Both the position numbers and the translations under genes were made by a program. From Planctomycetaceae bacterium (GTDB taxonomy: Bacteria; Planctomycetota; Planctomycetia; Pirellulales; Pirellulaceae), in the NCBI GenBank assembly GCA_024232675.1, contig JAAEPL010000290.1:1-33678 (forward strand): a stretch of DNA of 33,678 nucleotides. The letters are read 5' to 3'. Shown piece by piece: positions 29,549-33,678 of this stretch. Positions within the stretch are counted from its first letter, which is position 1. Each line of letters opens with the position of its first letter. The notes under the pieces are model-generated. The model worked only from the letters and a program-made list of their open reading frames with translations, searched no databases and had not been told where the DNA came from.

Positions 29549-30213
29549 TTTATTGGTTTGTGAGGTTTTGCTCGACGGTTGTCGAATAAGGCGGAGTGCG
29601 TGCCTTGGGTACCACCCCAATCCAAGCCGTCTCGCAATGTCTTGATGGTGCCGTCCCTACAGCTGCCGAAGTACCACCTTGAATCAGCACCATAACAGAG
29701 GTGTTTCGTTGCTGCCAAAAGCACAATGGTGAAAAAAAGTTTTTTCGCCTCGGGTTCCTGTGCCGCTTACTTCCCGTGAGCCGCAGCGATCGCTTTTTTG
29801 GAAGTGCCTTTCTCTTAAGCAGTCAAAACGGCTGTCTGTTCCTCCAGTCGCTTCTGGGCATATGACTGCGGAGCTTGGTGTACCTTTTCTGCAGGCCCAA
29901 CTTGTCGCGATACCTGCGTCCTTAGCCGAAAAGGAAAGCAAAGTATGCAAGACGTAACGAAACACGCACTAAAGGCCGTTATCTGGGGTAAAGAGAACGC
30001 ACGCAGTGGCAGCTCAGAGCCCTATGACGGCTTCGCAGGTCGTCGGCAAAAGCAGAATTAATGGCGGAGTCATTTGCCAGGCTTGAACGGTCGACCGACG
30101 GAAATACCTCGACACCCGCAATCGCACTTAGGCAGAGATAGCGAAAAAATAATGTTGGGGCAGTAAGCGATCGGCGAATCCGATTTGACGCTCCTACGTT
30201 GAACGCCAGAGGA

Positions 30214-31632
30214 CTAAATGGGGTCCACAGCGTCCTCGGAAAATGGAGTTTCGGGTCGGGGCATCCATTTGCACAAGGCGATTCCAAAGAAATAAAGGCA
30301 GGTCAGTGGCGCACCCAGCATGAGCATGCTAATTGGATCGGCGGGTGTTAACAGCATGGATAGAACGCTGATGATCATCACGGCCAACCGCCAATTGCCC
30401 TTGAAAAATTCGATCGAGGCCAAGCCGACCCGATTAGTAAACAACATGACGATCGGTAATTGAAAGGCGATGCCAAACCCAAGTGGTAAGAACATGACAA
30501 ATGAGAGCCACTCTCCGATTCGCAATTGCGGCGAAATGCCCATGCTTGCGTTAAAGGAAAAGAGGAATTTCAACACAGGATCGAACACGAAAAAGAACGC
30601 CAGGCAAACGCCAAAGACGAAAAGTAAAATGCTGAGCGGCAGATAGTAGAAAACGTATTTCTGTTCATGCGGGTAAAGGCCTGCTGCTACGAACATCCAG
30701 ATTTGGTAGAAGACAAAAGGTGCTGCGATCGTCAAACCGACGATAATCGCCGCCTTGATCCAAACCATGAAAACTTCATGTGGAGAAAGCGCTTGCGTGC
30801 CTTCGGTGATATCTTGCCAGATCTCGACTCGAGCCAGATCGATGCTGGGCGGGGTGATTTCTTTGGGAAATACGCTGGCTATCAAAAGTCGATTTAATCG
30901 TCGGCTCAGTTCAACGTCGTTCGGGTGCAAATCGGCCTGAACTTTCATCAGCGCAATTTGGTTTTCCCGCGCCGGATTCAAGAGTTGTGAAAACGACCAT
31001 GAGGGTTGGCTGAATTGTTTCTTGAAGGCTGCCTCATCATGCAGCGCAGGATCTTCCAGCAGTTCGTTCAAGATCTTTATCAACCGGCTATGGGCGGCAC
31101 TTTCATCTTCCGGTTTGGCCAATTGTTTTAGAGCGTCAGGGGGTAGCAAATCATGGATGGCTTTGACGCGTTCATCGCTCCCCGCATCAGCCCCTTCCAG
31201 AATCGCATTCGTAACGGTTTCGGTAGCCGTGCCGGGCTTTATAGCGCTGGGGCGAAAGCGGTAGGGTGTTAAATCGATTTCTTCAAAGGAACCGGGACTA
31301 ATTGATCGAATCGCTGTCACCAATTGGCCAGGGTCGACCCATACGGTATTAGGGGCCAGTCCGTCCTGAATGCGGTTGGATATCTCTGGGGGGTAAAATC
31401 CCTCCAAAGCGGTGTAGCGATTCAACGCGGCTTTGTCATTGTATTGTTTGATGGCACGCCGTAAGGGCTGTTGCAGAAAGTTCACAACGTTCTCTGCAGT
31501 CATAAAACCCACAATACAGCCGATGCCAATAAAGATCAGGCAGCGCACCAATGTTTTGCGGAGTTCCTCAATGTGGTCCCCAAAGGACATCCGTGTGTCT
31601 TCGAAAAGATCGTCGGAGGGGCGTTGGGTCAT
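30214..31632 (-). CDS. tatC: Sec-independent (Tat) protein translocase subunit TatC with large insertion
   Basis: MSFGDHIEELRKTLVRCLIFIGIG N-terminus and C-terminal PFVFYQIWMFVAAGLYPHEQKYV...FGIAFQLPIVMLF...DPISMLMLGAPLTCLYFFGI. 472 aa with ~215 aa inserted in the first periplasmic loop. Confidence 0.9.
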   Translation of the reverse strand: MTQRPSDDLFEDTRMSFGDHIEELRKTLVRCLIFIGIGCIVGFMTAENVVNFLQQPLRRAIKQYNDKAALNRYTALEGFYPPEISNRIQDGLAPNTVWVDPGQLVTAIRSISPGSFEEIDLTPYRFRPSAIKPGTATETVTNAILEGADAGSDERVKAIHDLLPPDALKQLAKPEDESAAHSRLIKILNELLEDPALHDEAAFKKQFSQPSWSFSQLLNPARENQIALMKVQADLHPNDVELSRRLNRLLIASVFPKEITPPSIDLARVEIWQDITEGTQALSPHEVFMVWIKAAIIVGLTIAAPFVFYQIWMFVAAGLYPHEQKYVFYYLPLSILLFVFGVCLAFFFVFDPVLKFLFSFNASMGISPQLRIGEWLSFVMFLPLGFGIAFQLPIVMLFTNRVGLASIEFFKGNWRLAVMIISVLSMLLTPADPISMLMLGAPLTCLYFFGIALCKWMPRPETPFSEDAVDPI

Positions 31633-31854
31633 GAGTTAACTGGTCAAACTGTCGGAAAACGAATTAGCAATGGGAACTCAATACCATATCAATGGAAGCC
31701 TTGGTTTTCTATCTCAAATCAGCTGAATGCGGCTCAAATGACCTAATCGACAGGCAGTTAGACCGTTCCATCCGTCATAAGCTCAACTTGGAAGCCAACG
31801 GCACCTTTGATACTCTGCGGGTTCTGTGCAGCCCTTTTACCGAAGAAGCGAACT

Positions 31855-32853
31855 ATGTATCCACTACGATTCGAGCCGATTTTCCGACGCTACCTGTGGG
31901 GAGGTCGGCGACTCGCGACCGAGTTGGGGAAATCAATAGGGGAGGGCGTCTGTGCGGAGAGCTGGGAGATCGTTGATCGGCCAGAGGCAAATAGCGTCAT
32001 TGCCAATGGGGATTTGGCCGGTACGACGCTCCACGCATTGATTGGCAGTTCGGGTGAGCAACTGTTGGGGACCAAGGTCTACCAGCAAATTCATCGGAAA
32101 GAGTTGCCTGAACGATTGCGGGGTCGCTTCCCGTTGCTGCTGAAGTTTCTCGATGCCAACAAAACACTCTCCGTTCAGGTTCACCCCGATGATCTCGCAG
32201 GTTCAAAAAAAGAAATTCCCGACCTCGGTAAGACGGAAGCCTGGTACGTGATGGATGCCGCCGCCGGCAGCAAGATTTATTGCGGTCTGAAATCAGGAGT
32301 AGATCGCGAGCAGTTGGCTGAGGCTGTGACCCAAGGTGCGACCGAGCAGGTGATTCATGCCTTTGAACCCAAATCAGGAGATTGCGTCTTCGTACCAGCG
32401 GGGACAGTGCATGCTATCGGGCAGGGGTTGTTGGTAGCCGAGATCCAGCAATCTAGCGATACGACATACCGATTGTTCGACTGGAATCGAGTGGATGCCG
32501 AGGGCAATTCTCGCGATCTGCATGTCGCGGAAGCGTTGCAAGTGACCGACTTCGAAAACGGACCGGTGAGCCCGCAAACGATTGGAGAAACAGGGGAAGC
32601 CGATACGCAAGCACTCGTGCATTGTGAAAAGTTCAGTATTAAACGACGCTCCTTGAAAGCCGCTTCTACGCAAATTCGTTTGCACGGAGGGTGTTGTCTT
32701 TTAATGGTGGTGGAAGGTCAGTTACGTATCTTGGAGGAGCCTGCGGGTGAACTACTCAGCAAAGGGAGTTCCGTGTTGATTCCAGCGGCTTTGGAAACGG
32801 TGACGTTAGACTGCGTGGACGAAGCGATGGTGCTGGAAATTCGCATCCCTTGA
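31855..32853 (+). CDS. manA: Type I mannose-6-phosphate isomerase
   Basis: MYPLRFEPIFRRYLWGGRRL, LLLKFLDANKTLSVQVHPDD, KTEAWYVMDA, FVPAGTVHAIGQGLLVAEIQQSSDTTYRLFDWNR. ORF track start is 31807. Confidence 0.92.
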   Translation: MYPLRFEPIFRRYLWGGRRLATELGKSIGEGVCAESWEIVDRPEANSVIANGDLAGTTLHALIGSSGEQLLGTKVYQQIHRKELPERLRGRFPLLLKFLDANKTLSVQVHPDDLAGSKKEIPDLGKTEAWYVMDAAAGSKIYCGLKSGVDREQLAEAVTQGATEQVIHAFEPKSGDCVFVPAGTVHAIGQGLLVAEIQQSSDTTYRLFDWNRVDAEGNSRDLHVAEALQVTDFENGPVSPQTIGETGEADTQALVHCEKFSIKRRSLKAASTQIRLHGGCCLLMVVEGQLRILEEPAGELLSKGSSVLIPAALETVTLDCVDEAMVLEIRIP

Positions 32854-32964
32854 AAGCGACAGGGTAGCTAGCGTTCTAATTTAGTGCCTCAATGAACTTG
32901 TGCTGGTCGCCTGACGTATCTAACGTCGCACCCTCTTTCCGAGTATTTATTCACATCGTTGCGC

Positions 32965-33222
32965 ATGCGCTTTTTTCAATACGTTACCGTTTCCATGCTG
33001 CCCATCGTTTTGGTTTGCGGGTGTAATATCCGATCCAATTTGGAGGCACCGGGTGACGTTTATCGCCAACGATTTGACGCCGTCGTTCACGACCCGTTCC
33101 CGAGTGACCAATTGGGACCGACGATTGAGGGGGCACGGCCGCTGGAATACGATCGGCCGATGGACCAGACGACTAATCTGCAGACGAACCCTTTTATGCA
33201 ACGCAATAACGGCATGCGATAG
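32965..33222 (+). CDS. Small putative lipoprotein
   Basis: MRFFQYVTVSMLPIVLVCGCN resembles a lipoprotein signal with lipobox Cys. No further homology recognised. Confidence 0.5.
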   Translation: MRFFQYVTVSMLPIVLVCGCNIRSNLEAPGDVYRQRFDAVVHDPFPSDQLGPTIEGARPLEYDRPMDQTTNLQTNPFMQRNNGMR

Positions 33223-33292
33223 TTGGGTTGGGGGGAAGCGGCACTTTTGCGGCACTTTTTCGGCACGTTTGCGGCGGGCATCGCTAGGACAT

Positions 33293-33678
33293 TTATTGTT
33301 TCCCGTCGTCGGGATGTTTGCCGTCGTCATGCGGTGAATCAAATCCTCGTCCATGATTAAATAAGGCCATAAACGCCTTCACTTCGTTGCGGTCAATGAC
33401 CCCGTCAAGGTTGTTATCCATGTGGCTTAAATACAGAGTCGCCTGTTGGGCGGGAAATTCACTGCCTTCAATCAAGCCATTTTTGTCGCGATCCAAATCG
33501 CTAACTCGCGCAAACATGCTAGGCATGAAAATGCCAGGGCGGCTACCCAAGCGGCGATCGGCCCGGATTTCGATTTCGTATTTCTGTGAAATGGTTTGGC
33601 AAAAGGTCTCCGCATCATCGCAAACGGTGTAAGTCAGCAAAACAGAAATGGATTTGTCAGGCGATGATTTCCGTTCCC
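33293..33678 (-). CDS. EF-hand (calcium-binding) domain protein, 5' end outside window
   Basis: Two EF-hand loops, DRDKNGLIEGSEF and DNNLDGVIDRNEV. The reading frame stays open from the track's TTG start (33640) to the window edge (...ERKSSPDKSISVLLTYTV). Confidence 0.75.
   Translation of the reverse strand, partial: ERKSSPDKSISVLLTYTVCDDAETFCQTISQKYEIEIRADRRLGSRPGIFMPSMFARVSDLDRDKNGLIEGSEFPAQQATLYLSHMDNNLDGVIDRNEVKAFMALFNHGRGFDSPHDDGKHPDDGKQ

Noticed and set aside
29684-29965. Minus-strand ORF containing EATGG, superficially like an IS110-type transposase fragment
   Set aside because: Only a five-residue resemblance; no further transposase motifs or flanking repeats.
1-33678. CRISPR arrays, tRNA/rRNA genes, prophage or integron signatures
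   Set aside because: By eye, no regularly spaced repeats, no cloverleaf or rRNA-like sequence, and no integrase or phage structural genes were found; a tRNAscan/Infernal run would be needed to exclude small RNAs.

Overview
The window looks chromosomal and planctomycete-like (Pirellula/Rhodopirellula type). That assignment is an inference from protein content. No CRISPR array, intact mobile element, rRNA or tRNA was recognised. Genes, in order: (i) a cassette of a SecA-like helicase tail (cut by the window start), a GAF+HlyD membrane fusion protein, a PqqD-like/M50 metalloprotease/HlyD fusion, and a convergent secreted HlyD adaptor; (ii) dinB, a LpxH-like phosphoesterase, and a minus-strand run rpsO-pnp-histidine kinase-ribF-nrnA; (iii) a UxaA-family dehydratase, a secreted thioredoxin-like/toroid protein, clpX, several secreted hypothetical proteins, a sulfatase and a DUF418-like protein; (iv) tatC with a large insert, a type I phosphomannose isomerase, a small lipoprotein and an EF-hand protein cut by the window end. 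The most striking observation is at 28457-29548. Three ORFs lie in the same frame and are separated only by two TGA codons. Read through, they give one secreted thioredoxin-like + MsrA-like protein in which each TGA falls exactly on a predicted redox-active Cys position (EVPG-U-ATC and ML-U-YWEGEA). A hairpin with a GGUCC apical loop follows the first TGA and one with a GGU-containing loop follows the second. The best reading is a two-selenocysteine selenoprotein that ordinary gene callers would split or call a pseudogene.
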